64,000 nucleotides of DNA from the NCBI GenBank assembly GCA_905183005.1, contig CAJJDO010000035.1:394338-458337 (forward strand), in the 5' to 3' direction. The position numbers were made by a program, and so were the translations under genes. The notes under the pieces were generated by a model, which worked only from the letters and a program-made list of their open reading frames with translations, did no database searches and was not told the origin of the DNA. Origin of the DNA: Paramecium pentaurelia. Taxonomy: Eukaryota; Ciliophora; Oligohymenophorea; Peniculida; Parameciidae. Shown here piece by piece: positions 24,980 to 37,881 of the stretch. Every line of letters starts with the position of its first letter. Positions within the stretch are counted from its first letter, which is position 1.

Positions 24980-26746
24980 ATATATTCAATTTCATAATAT
25001 TATTAATCATCTTCATATAAATTTATTTAATTTGAATAAAATATACTATACCTTCTCTTTTAAATATATAAAACTAATTAAGTCTAACAGAAGCTAAATA
25101 AATTGTTTAAATTTAATTTATTTTCTTAAAACTACAAACTTAAACAAAAATAAACGATAAACTGTTCTTTCTAGAAACAATGATTATATATTTATTCTGT
25201 CATCTTAAAAATTTATTTATGAATTAACATATTTATTACTTTGTTTATATTTTCAAAAAATTCAGTTATTATTTTTACAATAATACAAATAAAATGATTC
25301 TTTTATTTTGTTAAATATAATATAGAACATATATATATATTCTAATTTTAATTTTCTTCATCTTCTATGGCATTTAAAAATTTAAACTTAAAGTATATAA
25401 CAAAAAATTACAAGGAATTTTTTATATATTTAAATATTAATCATAATTTAATTTTCGATTTTATACAATAAAAATAATATGAATGATTATAAATTAGTCT
25501 TCTAATTGTATACATATAAACAATTAAAAGATTAAGATAATTTTAACTTTATTATATTAATTATCATTAATCTATTGTTAATTTATTAGATAATATATGT
25601 TATTTATGTGTTAAATTTTTAGGGTATAATTATTCCTTAGGCTCTATTCAATTTGATAATAAAGAAAAAAGTTTTAAAAATTGTTAATAATTTAGAAAGA
25701 AAAATTCAAATAAATTTTCTGTATTCTTTAAATTAAAAATAGAATAATAAGACTACATGAAATAAGAGTTTCTATCAAGGTCTTCTACAAAAACAAGATA
25801 CCTATTTGTAATCGTTTTTATTTAAATAAATTGTAAACCAACATTACAAAATAATATTAAGAATTTATTGAAAACTTATATTTTAAATCAATGAAATAGT
25901 TAGATTATGATTAACTAACTCATATAATACTCAAATCCTATTTTTAGGTTAATGTTTTTTGCTAAGTTATTTATAAAATTATTAATAAATTCCATTTAAT
26001 ATTTCTTTTTATTAATATATTGGAATTTATAAATAAAAATTTTCAAACCTTTATTTTTGAAAATATATTCAAGTAATATTTTACTTCAAAATCGAAACAC
26101 AATTATAGCTATTAAGCAAAATTTAAAAAGTATAATAAGATATGTATATTCTAAATGCCTCCTTAAATAAAAAATGTTTATGATATCTAGATACACAAAA
26201 GAAATAAAATATTTTTGTAAAGAATAAGTAAAAATGAAGTTTAATCTGTCTTAGATAATATTTAAATTTTATTTAATTTAAATAGTTATAAAGTAAGATA
26301 AAATTTGCAGTTAAAGATCATACTAAAAATTTAATTACTTTTTGTATAAATTAAGATATATAAAATTTCAAAAATGGATTTTTACAATACTTATCTTTAT
26401 TATAAGAAAAACATCTTTTTTAATTTATATTTTATATTTGAATTTTGATATAAACTCAATTTAAATGATAGATATTAAAATGCAAAAATATGATATGATT
26501 TTAATAATAATTAGTAGATTTATAATAAATAGTAAGATTTTTATAACAGATAGTTTTTAATAAAATTATGATATAAAATAAATGATAATTTTATTAATGA
26601 AAAAAAAGAATAAGACAATAAGCATCAAATACGTTTTTAATTAAATTTAATTAATTAAATGTGAAAAGAAATATTTGTTTCAAACAAAATGTTATTTAAG
26701 AATTATATAAGTATACTAATAATGTACTATTATGATTGTTAATGAA
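24980..26746. other. Gene-poor AT-rich block, 1.8 kb
   Basis: No supported gene. One stretch on the plus strand (about 25622-25908) stays open for roughly 95 codons. It contains LGSIQFDNKEKSFKNCQQF, which recalls a tetratricopeptide helix pair (LG.IYFDKKEF..F.NFQ), but no start codon or continuation was found, so it is at best a relic. The remainder is A/T runs. Confidence 0.45.
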
Positions 26747-27171
26747 TCAGTCTTTCAAAGCAAACTTTCTCAATGCAAAATTGTTTAATCTTTTCCATTA
26801 TCTGACTGTTTTTTAAGCTAATTTATATTAATATTATAAACCTTTTTCGCTTCTGGTTAATCTTTATCTAATTGCTCTTGTTTATTTACCTCTAAGATCA
26901 ACAGGTAGTTTGCTACTTGATTTAGTACTTGATTTAACTTAATCTCGTCTTTATTGATTAATAACTGTTAAATATTTTGCAATTCGTTTTCTTACAAGCT
27001 GAAATATAGGGAATAATGAATTACTCCAATTCTGCCAAGTTTTTAAGCATTACCAGCTGAAACTTTGACTGTTCTTAATTAAATGAGTTCTGATTTAAGC
27101 TTTTCTAAATCTTTAAGAAGATCTTCTGGCTTTTAATCTCTGAGCTTTCTAACTTTGAACTTTTGTGACAT
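26747..27171 (-). CDS. RPL35: 60S ribosomal protein uL29 (124 aa)
   Basis: Large-subunit protein at the peptide exit tunnel. Start ATG 27169-27171 (MSQKFKVRKLRDQ), stop TGA 26747-26749. Introns 26999-27024 and 26818-26841 leave exactly 125 codons, matching the family length of about 123. Conserved blocks: LLKDLEKLKSELIQLRTVKV, KLGRIGLVRKRIAKYLTVIN, LPVDLRGKQTRAIRQRL and the C-terminal RKFALKD. The second intron begins GTTTAT rather than GTA. Its start lies 31 bp from the start of the divergently transcribed kinase gene, so the two share a very short promoter region. Confidence 0.95.
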
Positions 27172-27202
27172 ATTTTAAATATAGATTTAATATTTATTAA
27201 AA

Positions 27203-28405
27203 ATGGGGAATTGTTTCAATTAAGATGAGTCTCAAAATTCTTCATTAAAAACAATGAAAAAAGTAGAAAGTGTATTAAGTCAACCAATACATGAAAATGA
27301 AAATGGAAAAATCTGTTTGAAGGATTTTTTGAGTTAAGGTGAAATAGGCAGGGTTTTTGATATTAATAGTATAAATAGGGTCAATTTGGTAAGGTTTTGA
27401 AAGTGAAGATGAAATGTAATTAGAAAGAATATGCAATGAAAGTTATCAAAAAAGCAGACATAATAAAATATGGTTTAGTGAATCATACTATGCTTGAGAA
27501 GAATGTATTAGAATATAGCAATAATCCGTTTGTAATAAAACTAAAATATTCATTTTAAACAGAACAAAAACTTTATTTAGTGATGGAGTATATAATAGTA
27601 AATAAAAATTAGATTAGTTAATGGAGGATAATTACTAAGAGTAATGACAAGATAACCTTAAAAACATTTTACATTTGTTTAAGCATAATTTTGTGCAGCA
27701 GAAGTTGTCTTAGGTTTAGAATATATGCATGAAAAACTCAAAGTAATCTATAGAGATTTAAAACCAGAAAATATCTTAGTAACTGAATAAGGACACTTGA
27801 AATTAACAGATTTTGGATTATCAAAAAAATATGAATCACTGGACATGAAGTTCTTTACTGTATATCTTTGTATTTTTCACTAGATTAGATAGCCGGTACT
27901 CCAGAGTATCTGGCACCAGAAATTTTGAATAATTCTGGCCACAATTATGCTGTTGATTGGTGGTGTTTGGGAATATTAATATATGAAATGTTGGTTGGTA
28001 AAACACCATTTAGAGATAAGGCTAATAATTTTAGAAATATAGAATCACAAATTAAAGAGGGTCATTTAGAATTTCCAGATTTTATAAATGAATAATCTAA
28101 AGATATAATAATATAGTTCTTGAACAAAGATCCTACTAAAAGATTAGGTAATTCTATTATGAAATTTATTAGGACATAAATCAATTTAAGAAATTAAAGA
28201 TCATAGTTTTTTTAAAGAAATTAATTGGGATGATGTTGCTAATTTAAGAATCAAATCACCTATTTTAGAAGGAGTTTAAAAGTTACAATAATAAATTGCA
28301 AAAGAGGTTCCAGTTGCAAAGAAAATATTTGAGACTCCTTAATCATAAGTTGGTTAAACAGCAGGCAATTTTGAAGGATTTTCTGCCAATCATGATGAAT
28401 TTTGA
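27203..28405 (+). CDS. AGC-family Ser/Thr protein kinase (365 aa)
   Basis: Start ATG 27203 (MGNCFNQDES), stop TGA 28403-28405. Introns 27353-27378, 27588-27612, 27860-27888 and 28148-28172 leave 366 codons. Kinase motifs in order: IGRGQFGKV, EYAMKVIKK, VMELVNGGQLL, VIYRDLKPENILV, LTDFGLSK, IAGTPEYLAPEIL, VDWWCLGILIYEML and KRLG. The C-terminal FEGFS is a hydrophobic-motif-type sequence, which together with GTPEYLAPE places it in the AGC group (PKA/SGK/RSK/S6K-like); no PH or C2 domain is present. MGNC suggests N-myristoylation with palmitoylation and thus membrane attachment, instead of a lipid-binding domain. The next gene begins only 12 bp after its stop. Confidence 0.93.
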
Positions 28406-28417
28406 TGATAAATATAA

Positions 28418-30208
28418 ATGTTTAATAATAATCCTTAAAAATATATAACTAGAAATGATATCAAGGAAATTAAAAAGAAATTTGATTGGATTGTTATTCA
28501 TTCTGCAAATAGTAAAATTCCTGGTGTTACTTTAGAGGTATTTTTATTTTAATATCATAGTAAGCTATGTAAATAGTGGCTTAATAAATTGATTCATCAC
28601 CTCATATATTTTCAAGATGGGTTAGTAGATAAGGTAGAAGAAATGTTGCAACATGGCCATAAATTTTAGAATTAATAGAGACTTACAATTAACAATAGGA
28701 AACAGCATTTGATAATCAAATATATGAATAATCAAGTTTCTAATTCATAGAAGATAAGTTTATGTAATTTATTAGTATTTTTTTTAAGGATAATGAAACC
28801 ATCTTATTTCTAAATAACTAATTAATAAGAAAAATAAATATTTGTCTATTATATAGAAAACATGTCATATGTTAAATTGAAATAAGAATTTGCTATTCTA
28901 ATATTTAACAATAAAACATTAGCACTTATTAATGTTCACAATTTCAAACCAATACTTGTAGTTTCTGCTTAATCAATTGAAAAAACAAAGAAAAAATAAG
29001 CAGATGAATTTATGGGTATTTTATAAAGACTTGATTAATAATAATCTAAAGACAGTTGGAAAAAATAAATAAATTTTTATACAAAATCAATAGATAATTC
29101 TTTTCATATTGAAAGATTAGATACAAATTCTTCAATGAAAGAACGATTAGATCCTATTTTACAATGCAAAAGAGATATAGAACATTTATAAAAAGTAGTT
29201 AATTTAAATCCTTGGGATCCATAATTAAGACCTTTAAATCCAGATCCTAAAATGTAATTAATTAGAAAAAGAGGTTAATCTGAACATTCTAAAAGATATT
29301 AAGTTCTTGAATAAGAGAATTATAAACTAAATTCTTCCTTATAAGTATAATTAATATGTTCTAAAGATAATAATATTATATTAGTTTTAGAAAATCTAGT
29401 GTTACAATATTATTAATTGGAATATGATTATAAAAATGGTGATTATTCTTTAAAAAAATGTCATGAATTCACTTTAAATGATAAAATTGATTAAATTGCT
29501 ATAACATAAAATAAATGGATTAAATAAGAACATTGTTTAATATTGAAATCTAAATAAATGTTAGTTTATTCTATGCCTGATTTTAAATTATTAGATAAGA
29601 TTTATGTAGGTTAATAAGCAGATACAATGTTATCAAATAAAATTATTATTATTTGTTAATATGATGGATTATTTAGTATAATAAAAGAGAATTTAAGAAA
29701 AAATCAATAAGAATAATATTATTCAGTGGGTCTATAAAAATAGGTTAAATTTAATGATCTTAAATAATCAGTTTCAAGTCTTGATTATTCAAGCAAATAC
29801 TAATTTGTTATATTTGGAAGTATGTGTACATTAGTGAGCATTTATGATATTCGAAAAGGTTAGTTTATCCATTAATTTAGTGTTTTAAATACATCTTAAT
29901 AGTTTAATTAGATGAATGATAAGATTTTAAGGGTATTTGTATTTGATTCTTAAAATCAATATATAATTATATTTACATCTGGTTATGTAACAATATGGGA
30001 CATATAGAGACATAAAAAAATATAGGAATGCATGAAATAATTGCCATAAAATAAAACATAATAATAGTATTTTTAAGGATTATTTTTGGAACAAAGAGGA
30101 ATGTTATTATTAGGAGGATTTAATCTTTAAAGTTGGATATCTAAAATAAACCCAATATAGATATAGGATACTATTTTAGATTCAAATTCATCTCCTATTT
30201 ACTCTTGA
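28418..30208 (+). CDS. Unassigned protein with WD-like C-terminal half (580 aa)
   Basis: Start ATG 28418 (MFNNNPQKYITRN), stop TGA 30206-30208; introns 28538-28560 and 28764-28788 (the latter ends AAG) leave 581 codons. The N-terminal third is helical and charged. The C-terminal half has beta-strand-like runs ending in WD-type dipeptides, notably VSIYDIRKG and GYVTIWDIQRHKK, so it may fold as a partial WD40 propeller. I do not recognise an orthologue. It begins 12 bp downstream of the kinase stop, on the same strand; a later in-frame ATG (at about 28567, MQIVAQQ) is an alternative start. Confidence 0.75.
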
Positions 30209-30301
30209 ATAATTTTATGATATATTTATTTTAAATGATGAATTATTTTTTATTGTATTAAATATATTTAGTTATTTTGAATAATTAAAATAAAGATGAA
30301 C

Positions 30302-31935
30302 TCATCCTAAGTTCCAATTTTATTCAATATTCAATCTCTTTTGAATCCAATCTTACCATTCAAAATAAGGTTTACCTTCCTTTTAACATTCTTTAAAAAG
30401 ATTATCTGTATTTACACTATAAATCTCATCAAAATTTTCTGAATTAATTTTTACACATTATACTAACTAAATTTTAAATAATTTAAATATTTTACTAGTT
30501 CAAAAAAGATTTAATATGGATCTGGGGATGATTTTGGAGTTTCAATTAATTTTGAATTAGATCTCTTTCCAAGTTATTGCAAATATTATTATACACCAAC
30601 TTATTCTATAGTTTTAGATTTTCTTTATTTTGCTACTGTAATCCTATTATTAATATCTGAGAATTAAAATTTAGGAATCTAAGTTTTATTCAAATCTAAT
30701 CTTGCTGTTTATGAAATAAATTATGAATTAGGAATACTTTCAATAAGATTATCTCCTTAAAAACTTTTAGTTTTATCTCTTAAATTCTCTTTTTCAACTT
30801 AATTAACTTCGAAGGTTGAGACAACAGTATAAACATCACTTTCAATTTTGTTGCCTTTTTAGGTTTAATCAGATTATTCTTATCTTTCAGATACTTCTGG
30901 AATTTGAAACTTATATAATTATTATCTATATGATAATAAAGGAAGCTATAATTTAAGATTAGGTTGTGTTTATTATTAATTAAAATGTTAAATATCGCTA
31001 AATTATGTAGCTTCTAAATTTGTAGTATAGGCACTATTTTATAAATTATTATCTTAATCCTCTTATTTTTTTTCAATACCTTTTTCATTTTAAATCAATT
31101 AAGGAGTATTAATTGATCTAAGTTATTCCTTTAATAGATCTATTTAAATTTCATAATCAATTACAATTTCGCTTTAGATTTTTAGATCTTATTCTAATGA
31201 TTATATCAAAATATCCTACTATTATTTTTATAATTTTAATTATGATAGGTCAAATCTCAATTATTTATAATTTTAATTTAATTCTTCTATTTGATCTTTA
31301 TAATCATTGTTCTCAATTTAATAAGCTTATAAATCTGATTTTAATTTTTGATTTATTGCTTATAATTCTTATTAATAATTTTAATTTTTCACTAATTATT
31401 ATTCTTATAATTATATTATTTCTGTTATGCTTCCATTATCTAATTGACTTCTTTATATTCTTAAATTTTAATTTTCTAAATCAGTATTTTGATTCTTTAA
31501 TATAGATACTTATTATTCCAAATCTGAAATCACATTTAATTATTCATCTATAATCTAACATTTTTCATGATATAAGTTCTATAAAAATAAAAATAAATTC
31601 TACTTTATACTGTTGAATTTCATCTCTTTCCTATTGTAATTAACTTATAAGTTATTTTCTTTACTTTTCTTGAAAATCATTATTTTCTAATTCATCATCC
31701 TGTTTAGCTTATAAAGTTCCAATTAAAAATAGAGAAATGTAAATCAAATTTTCAATAACACCTTAGTCTTAATTGATTTACTCCATCATAAATTTGATCT
31801 CATCTTTGAATAATGATTAATCTTACTATTTTTTTCTTCTGATTCAGAGGCATTCATCCTCTTCTCAAAGAAAGATTCACTGTATAATTCTTCAATCTTC
31901 TTGATATATTCATTAATTTATGCTAATTCGTTCAT
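30302..31935 (-). CDS. Coiled-coil protein (518 aa), unassigned
   Basis: Start ATG 31933-31935 (MNELAQINEYIKKIEELY), stop TGA 30302-30304 (QNWNLG). Introns 31804-31826, 31579-31603 and 30467-30495 leave exactly 519 codons. Residues 1 to about 290 are a long Q/E/L-rich coiled coil; the middle is Gln/Ser-rich and probably disordered (QPNLKLQLPLLSYRQQ region); the last 50 residues form a short conserved-looking block ending KPYFEWQDWIQKRLNIEQN. No catalytic motif. Role unknown; a structural role at the cytoskeleton is only a guess from composition. Confidence 0.8.
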
Positions 31936-32009
31936 TCCTTAGATTGAATTTTTAGTTTTGAAATAAATAGATAATATGCAGATATATATATTATTTATAA
32001 TTTCAACAA

Positions 32010-34235
32010 TCATTCTGAATAAGTATTTTATTCAGTAATATACTTGTATAAACATTTTAAATCTAAGATTGCATCTTCATATTCATCATCTATTACCTAT
32101 AATTTAATCATATCACAAATAGGTTAATATTTAAATAATTCCTATATATCTAAGTGTAAATCTTCTTTATTATGACATAAAATAGAAATCTATTTTGTAA
32201 ATATTTCAGATATTTCAGGTAAGAATTCATCTTTTATTATTAATTTTAATAATGGAACTGAATTAATCATTATTTTATTATCATCTATTATTTCTTTTTC
32301 AAATTCTCCATCCATTTACATACATGAAATGAAATATTATCTTATAGCTTTACATAATAACATAATTCCTATCAATTTTTAATTAAATTCAAAGAATAAT
32401 CTACCATCAACAAATTTAAAATATCTCAAAATCTCAGGAAATGCTATGTCTTTACTAGATATTTCTGATAAAAACAAAATGAATAATTGTTTACAAAATT
32501 CTAATTATTCTATTGTTAAATCTTCATTATTTTATTTTACTATAATCTCTGAATCAAAGAATTTTGTTTTTATACAACATAATTTTATCTTACCTCTCTC
32601 TTATGACTTAGACTATTTAATATAGGATTCCACCTTATTCATAACACTTCCAACATATTAAGGAATATCTTATTATTAATTTGGTTCTCCAAATACTTCA
32701 TCCTTATATAATTCATTAAGTTTTGATTACAAAGCTTTGAATTTTCTATCATTAACAACAAAACTCAATTAATCCAATTCATCTATTCTATCTAATACTA
32801 ATTAAAGTACTGAATACAAAACTGTTTCATCTCTATCTTCAATATTCTTATTAGAATGCTCAAAATTTAATTAATCAAGACCTTTAAAATCTAAATAGTC
32901 AAAATCATTCATCTTTAATTATTAAGCTATTGCTTCCATACCTTATTTGTCAACAATCAATTTCACTAACTCTACACTTGGTAATATATATATTCCTTAT
33001 TCTTCTGGTCTATCTTATACATTATATCTGCTTTTTCTTAGAGATAAGTATTGAAGTACTTCAGGAATTGGTACATCAAGCTATACAGCAGAAAATAATA
33101 GTGTTTTAGCTGCTTTCTTAATTATTTTTTGATGCAATAGTTATGCTTCACTACAATTGCCATGTTAATATTTATTTATAATTGGTCCAGTTAATACATA
33201 ATTATTTATTCTTTCTAAGTAGACAATTATTAATTCACATTTTTTATCTGCACATTTTGCTTTAGCTGTTACTTTATCTTTTAATTATCTTAATTTCTTT
33301 TAAAATATTATTCCTGAACATATTGCTATTATTTATTCTCTATGTTATTCTCTCTTCTCATATACAAGTTTTACCATTTCTAAAATTAATTCTAATTAAT
33401 CTGTATTATAATTAGTTCTATAATATTTAATTGAATCATCAGCACTTACATTCTCACCAACTTTTTGCCATAATTAATTAGCCAAATCATCACAATCTTT
33501 TAAATATAATGAATAAATATAAGTTTTCTATAGGATCTTAAAATCTTATAGAATTTTTGGGACTACAACTTTTTTTTCAATAAGTATTGTCAAAGCTTAT
33601 AATATTCTTATTCTACATTATGGCCATTTATATTAATAATCATCTCTCATCATAGTATCCTTACAAATCTATGAATTTTTGCTTTATTTAGATTATTTTT
33701 TATCTTCCTACTAAAAATCATTTACCATTTATCTAATATCTTCATCATCAAAATCTTATATCAAAGGAATAGATTTCAATTTCTCTAAAATCTCATTATT
33801 TTATGAATTAGCTCTTTTAAAATTTTATTCTTTTTTATGATTATCAATTTTTTTAATTTATAGAGATTAATTTTTTTAATTAAAATCTTCAATTTATATT
33901 TGAGGATATTATTTTTCAAGAATATCTTATTATTTAGCTAGAATTTTATCAGATTTATTTTTTATTTTATTTCTAGACATATCCTCTGTTTATTATCCAG
34001 ATCCTTAATTTTCATAACTAGATTCTCCATCTGAATCTGATTAAGAATTATAGTTTTAAATTTAACACTAATTAGTTAAATAGTGATATAATTATTCTTT
34101 ACTTTTTAACATGAATTTTTAAATGTGAAATTTCTATATTAATTTTAAGAAATCCTAATAATCCTTCAATTCTGAATAGTTTTGACTTTTAAAAACAGGT
34201 AATTGATTCGCAAGTTGTGTTGTGGAATTAAACAT
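32010..34235 (-). CDS. Unassigned alpha-helical protein (741 aa), single exon
   Basis: Start ATG 34233-34235 (MFNSTTQLANQL), stop TGA 32010-32012; open for 742 codons with no intron, unusual for a gene of this length here. A Ser/Asp/Glu/Gln-rich N-terminal 150 residues is followed by a largely helical body, with segments such as YIYSLYLKDCDDLANQLW, LELILEMVKLVYEKREQH and PEVLQYLSLRKSRYNV. The body loosely recalls scaffold proteins of repeated helices, but I could not match it to eIF3c, HEAT or MIF4G families convincingly. Function not assigned. Confidence 0.78.
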
Positions 34236-34501
34236 TAATATTTATCAATCAAATTCACAATGTAATATTTGGCAAAATTTTACAAGGATTTGAAACATTA
34301 CTTAAGATTAAAAAATCAACTATATAAATAAAAATAATAAAATTATTATGATTTACAATTGTACTATAAATAATAGAATCTTTAAATTTAACTATTTGAA
34401 ATTCTATTTATTTATTATTTAATCAAAACTAAGATCTTTAGGGTAACAGAATAAAATACTAAATAAATAAATGTATATATAATTTTTTTAGAATTTATAG
34501 T

Positions 34502-34936
34502 TCATTTTAAAATTGCTATAAGTTTTCTTAATGGTATTTCTTCTTTTAAAAACTCTTACTTTGGTTATCTTGAGATTTGTGGCTATTAATAATTACGTGA
34601 ATCTATTCTTTCATTCTAATCTAGAAAGTTTTCTCCTAATTAAATATTATCTTAATATTAAAATATAAGAATACCTATTAAATCATTTATTTTTGTTTGC
34701 TAAAATTTATTCTTTTGATTAATTTCTTAAACATTAGACTTGATTACTTTGTTTAATTGAATATTTGATCCACTATATATTAATTTTTGGTAATTATTCA
34801 AAGATATTTTTTAAAGTTTAGAAATCTCTTTTTCTGATTCTATATTTAATAGAACATCTTCTGAAAACAATTAAGTAAATTGATCATTTCGTTCTTTTTA
34901 TAGCCACTTTAGAAAATCTATTTTAGCATCGTTCAT
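34502..34936 (-). CDS. Small unassigned protein (136 aa)
   Basis: Start ATG 34934-34936 (MNDAKIDFLKWLQKE), stop TGA 34502-34504, one 24-nt intron at 34651-34674 ending AAG; 137 codons after removal. The first 90 residues are amphipathic helix with moderate coiled-coil character, the rest polar. No known domain. Codon use and the intron support it as a real gene; function unknown. Confidence 0.65.
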
Positions 34937-35044
34937 TTATCCTTGTAATATTTATGAATAAAATTATAATTATTAACATCATTTTTTTTAATCCTTAAAT
35001 ATTCTAATAGAATATTATAAAATATTATATATAATAAAGTCTAA

Positions 35045-36822
35045 TCAAAAATTTAAGGATTAATAAAAATATTCACAATATTCTTTAAATTAAATTTAAA
35101 GATCCTTATAACCAGGCTATTCATAAAGTGGTCTCATTTCATCATTGGATCCTAAACCAAGGATACAACAATGTTTTGTTGGTTGATATTTTGGATGCTT
35201 ATCATCAATACTTATAGCAACATCAATATAATTTTATTATGTGAAATCACAATAAATAACTTATTTTTACTATGTTATAATGATATAAAAATATACATTA
35301 AAAATTGAATCTGGATTTTCATATGTTGGAAGATTAATAAAATGATCAATAAACAATTAATGCATTAAGGTAACAAATATTTTCATAGCTTCCTTATAAT
35401 TAGGGATTTTAGAATATTAAGAATACCATTCATGTATGAGAATAACTCTCTAAACAAGAATTTGAATATAAATATAATCCATTTAAATCAACTTTGATAC
35501 TTCAATATTAATTTATCTAAGTAATTTAAATTAATTACCCTATTGTTACATTTGATCTTAATTCTACTCTATCAGTTACAAATTATGGATGACCTGGTAA
35601 TAAATATCCACCAGGAGTTGATATTTTCTTAATAAATTATTTATGTTCATCTGTCATAGAACTCTTGGTCATAAACGGTATTTTCTTAAAAAGAATATTT
35701 ATAATGGAAAATATTAATTTGGATTTAAGTTCAACTTCTTTATTATCAAAAATATTCCAATTTTTAGTAAAATACTTGTTTTTGTTACATTCAACAACAA
35801 ACAAAACAAAAACTTCTTTGTAGTTCTATTTAATTTGATAAATCAATTACAAATTCATGATCGAATTTATCAATTAATTACTATGCTTCAGTATTGTAAT
35901 ACTCTTGTCTTCTTTGTAACCATACTCTTTTCAAATATTTTCTAAGCACTAAACCAATTCTAATATACCAAAATAGTCCAGATAATTTTCTCTTTAATTT
36001 AAGTTTCTCATCTTATGTAAAAATCTTTTAATTAATCTTTCGTTTACCCTTTCCATTCAATTTTTAATTATAACTCATTTAACTATCATTTATAGATATT
36101 CTACTATTTGTTCTCAAATGATCCTAATAATCTTAATCTTTATGATTTCTATCTTTTATTTATTTTTTATCTTTATTCCTTCTTTAATGTTATCTATCAT
36201 TTTAATAATATTTTCCATCTACATTTGAATGATGTCTATGTTATCTTCTATTATCATCATGATCATCAGTATATTCACTTGAGTATGAATCTCTTCTTTT
36301 TCGATTGATATCTTTTATATTTTTATTACTTTTTTAAAGCAATTCAAGAACTATTTTTTTGTAGGTATCATCTTGATTAGATTATTATGATTATTGATAT
36401 GGATACATAAAGGGAGGAGGCATAGGAAAGTATGGATTCATAAACATATACGGAGACATCATTGGTTATACTTATTATTGTTATTGTGGAGGACCTGGTA
36501 AATATTGTGGAATTATAATTGGATGTTGAACAGATTGTTTTGGACCTTATTCAATATTGTTTATTTATCTCCTCAATGTTTTTACTTCTTCTAGTAACTG
36601 TAAAGTGACTTCATCCTTTTCCTAATTAGCTTATACAATAGATTAATTGAACTATGGTTTGTAGGATTATTCTGTTTTAGACTCCTTTACTAAATTAACA
36701 AGTTCTTTTATAGTATCCTTCTATTGTTCTAATTTTCTTCTTAAATCTTATATTTGTTTAGAATCTCGAAAACTCTTATTTTCCAACTCTGGTAATACAA
36801 GGCGATTTGGTGTTTTCGACAT
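35045..36822 (-). CDS. Unassigned protein: coiled coil, PMY-rich linker, conserved C-terminus (567 aa)
   Basis: Start ATG 36820-36822 (MSKTPNRLVLPELE), stop TGA 35045-35047. Three introns (25, 22 and 27 nt, the middle one following VTIG near 35520) leave exactly 568 codons. Residues 1-100: short coiled coil. 100-150: Pro/Met/Tyr/Gln-rich segment (MMSPYMFMNPYFPMPPPF). 165-270: highly charged, His/Asp/Arg/Lys-rich and probably disordered. From about 280 on the sequence is compact and looks folded: GLFWYIRIGLVLRKYLKR, STPGGYLLPGHPQFVTDRVE, KHCCILGLGSNDEMRPLYE. I do not recognise the family, but the C-terminal 280 residues look like a conserved domain worth a profile search. Confidence 0.78.
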
Positions 36823-37320
36823 TAAATGAAAATTTATTATAAATAGTTTTACATATTTTTTCATAAATTTGTTGTAAGTATAATATTATACAATCTAATT
36901 CTTAATTACATGGATTTGATATCAAAACTCATTTTACAACTATATGATTTCCTATAGAATCAGAAATACAAACTAGAATTTCATAAATAAAGTTATATGA
37001 ATTTATCAACAAATATATGTAAAAGAATTTGAAATACAAGACATATTTTATAAGAAGGAATAATAAAACAAATTTTAGTTATATGTTAAATTAAAGTACA
37101 TATAGATATGCTATTCATTTTTTATAATAGAGACTTAAAAAATGATATAAAATATAGAATTGGTCATGTAAGAATTTAAGATACTATATCATTTAAAGGA
37201 TAATTTGGTAATGATTAGCATTTTAAATTTAAAACCCTGTTGTAATTTTTATTTAAGCAATTATAATTCTTTTGAAAAATAAATAGATTCTTTATAGAAA
37301 ATGACCTGATATTGAGTAAG
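36823..37320. other. AT-rich spacer, no gene seen
   Basis: About 500 bp upstream of a minus-strand gene and a plus-strand relic. No supported frame, RNA or repeat on either strand. Confidence 0.55.
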
Positions 37321-37720
37321 ATGGATAGTATTAATATTGAGAATATGGATGAAAAGAAATAGTTAAAGATATAAAAAAAATCTATATGTGAAGGAGAATT
37401 AAAGAATGATTAAATAAATGGATTTTTGATTTAAAAGATATTATGATAGGATATGTATCATGAATAATTGGAGTTAGTTTTAAAAATGAGAATGAATTTA
37501 AAATAGATTCAAATATAAAAATATCAAATTGATAATTTAAAACAAAGAGTGATTTTAAAATGATTAGAAAAATAAGTATGTAAAAATAAATTGGTTGAAT
37601 TGGAATTATTTCAAAGAGTACTTTCTGAATGATATAAGACAACAATATGAATAATTATTTTGGTGTAATAGATCTTTTAAAAAGAGTTATAGCAGTCTTT
37701 GCTATGAAATTCTTATATTT
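37321..37720 (+). pseudogene. Decayed coiled-coil coding sequence
   Basis: From ATG 37321 (MDSINIENMDEKKQ) the frame reads as charged, coiled-coil-like protein (QDMYHEQLELVLKMRMNL, LEKQVCKNKLVELELFQRV) but meets TGA at 37444, 37561, 37630, 37648 and 37705, and no GTA...AG intron can remove them. After 37630 a different frame becomes more protein-like (DIRQQYEQLFWCNRSFKKSY), suggesting a frameshift as well. Several TGAs sit where an Arg codon would suit. I read this as a gene in decay. From 37708 the original frame is open to 38538, so it may once have been one gene with the next entry. Confidence 0.5.
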
Positions 37721-37881
37721 ATATATTATTATTATTAATACTCTATAAAAATTCATTATCAATATATTCTACTTAATGTCTAATAATCTTGAATTATCTT
37801 AAATAGTATTTAATTTAAATTGATATACAACAACTTTCCTTTAAACCAGAAGTCCAGTTAATTAAGAATTCACACTCAATT

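Noticed and set aside
31197..31505. Plus-strand I/L/F-rich frame that looks like membrane helices
   Set aside because: Antisense of a Q/N/K-rich coiled coil always gives such I/L/F runs; the minus-strand gene is complete.
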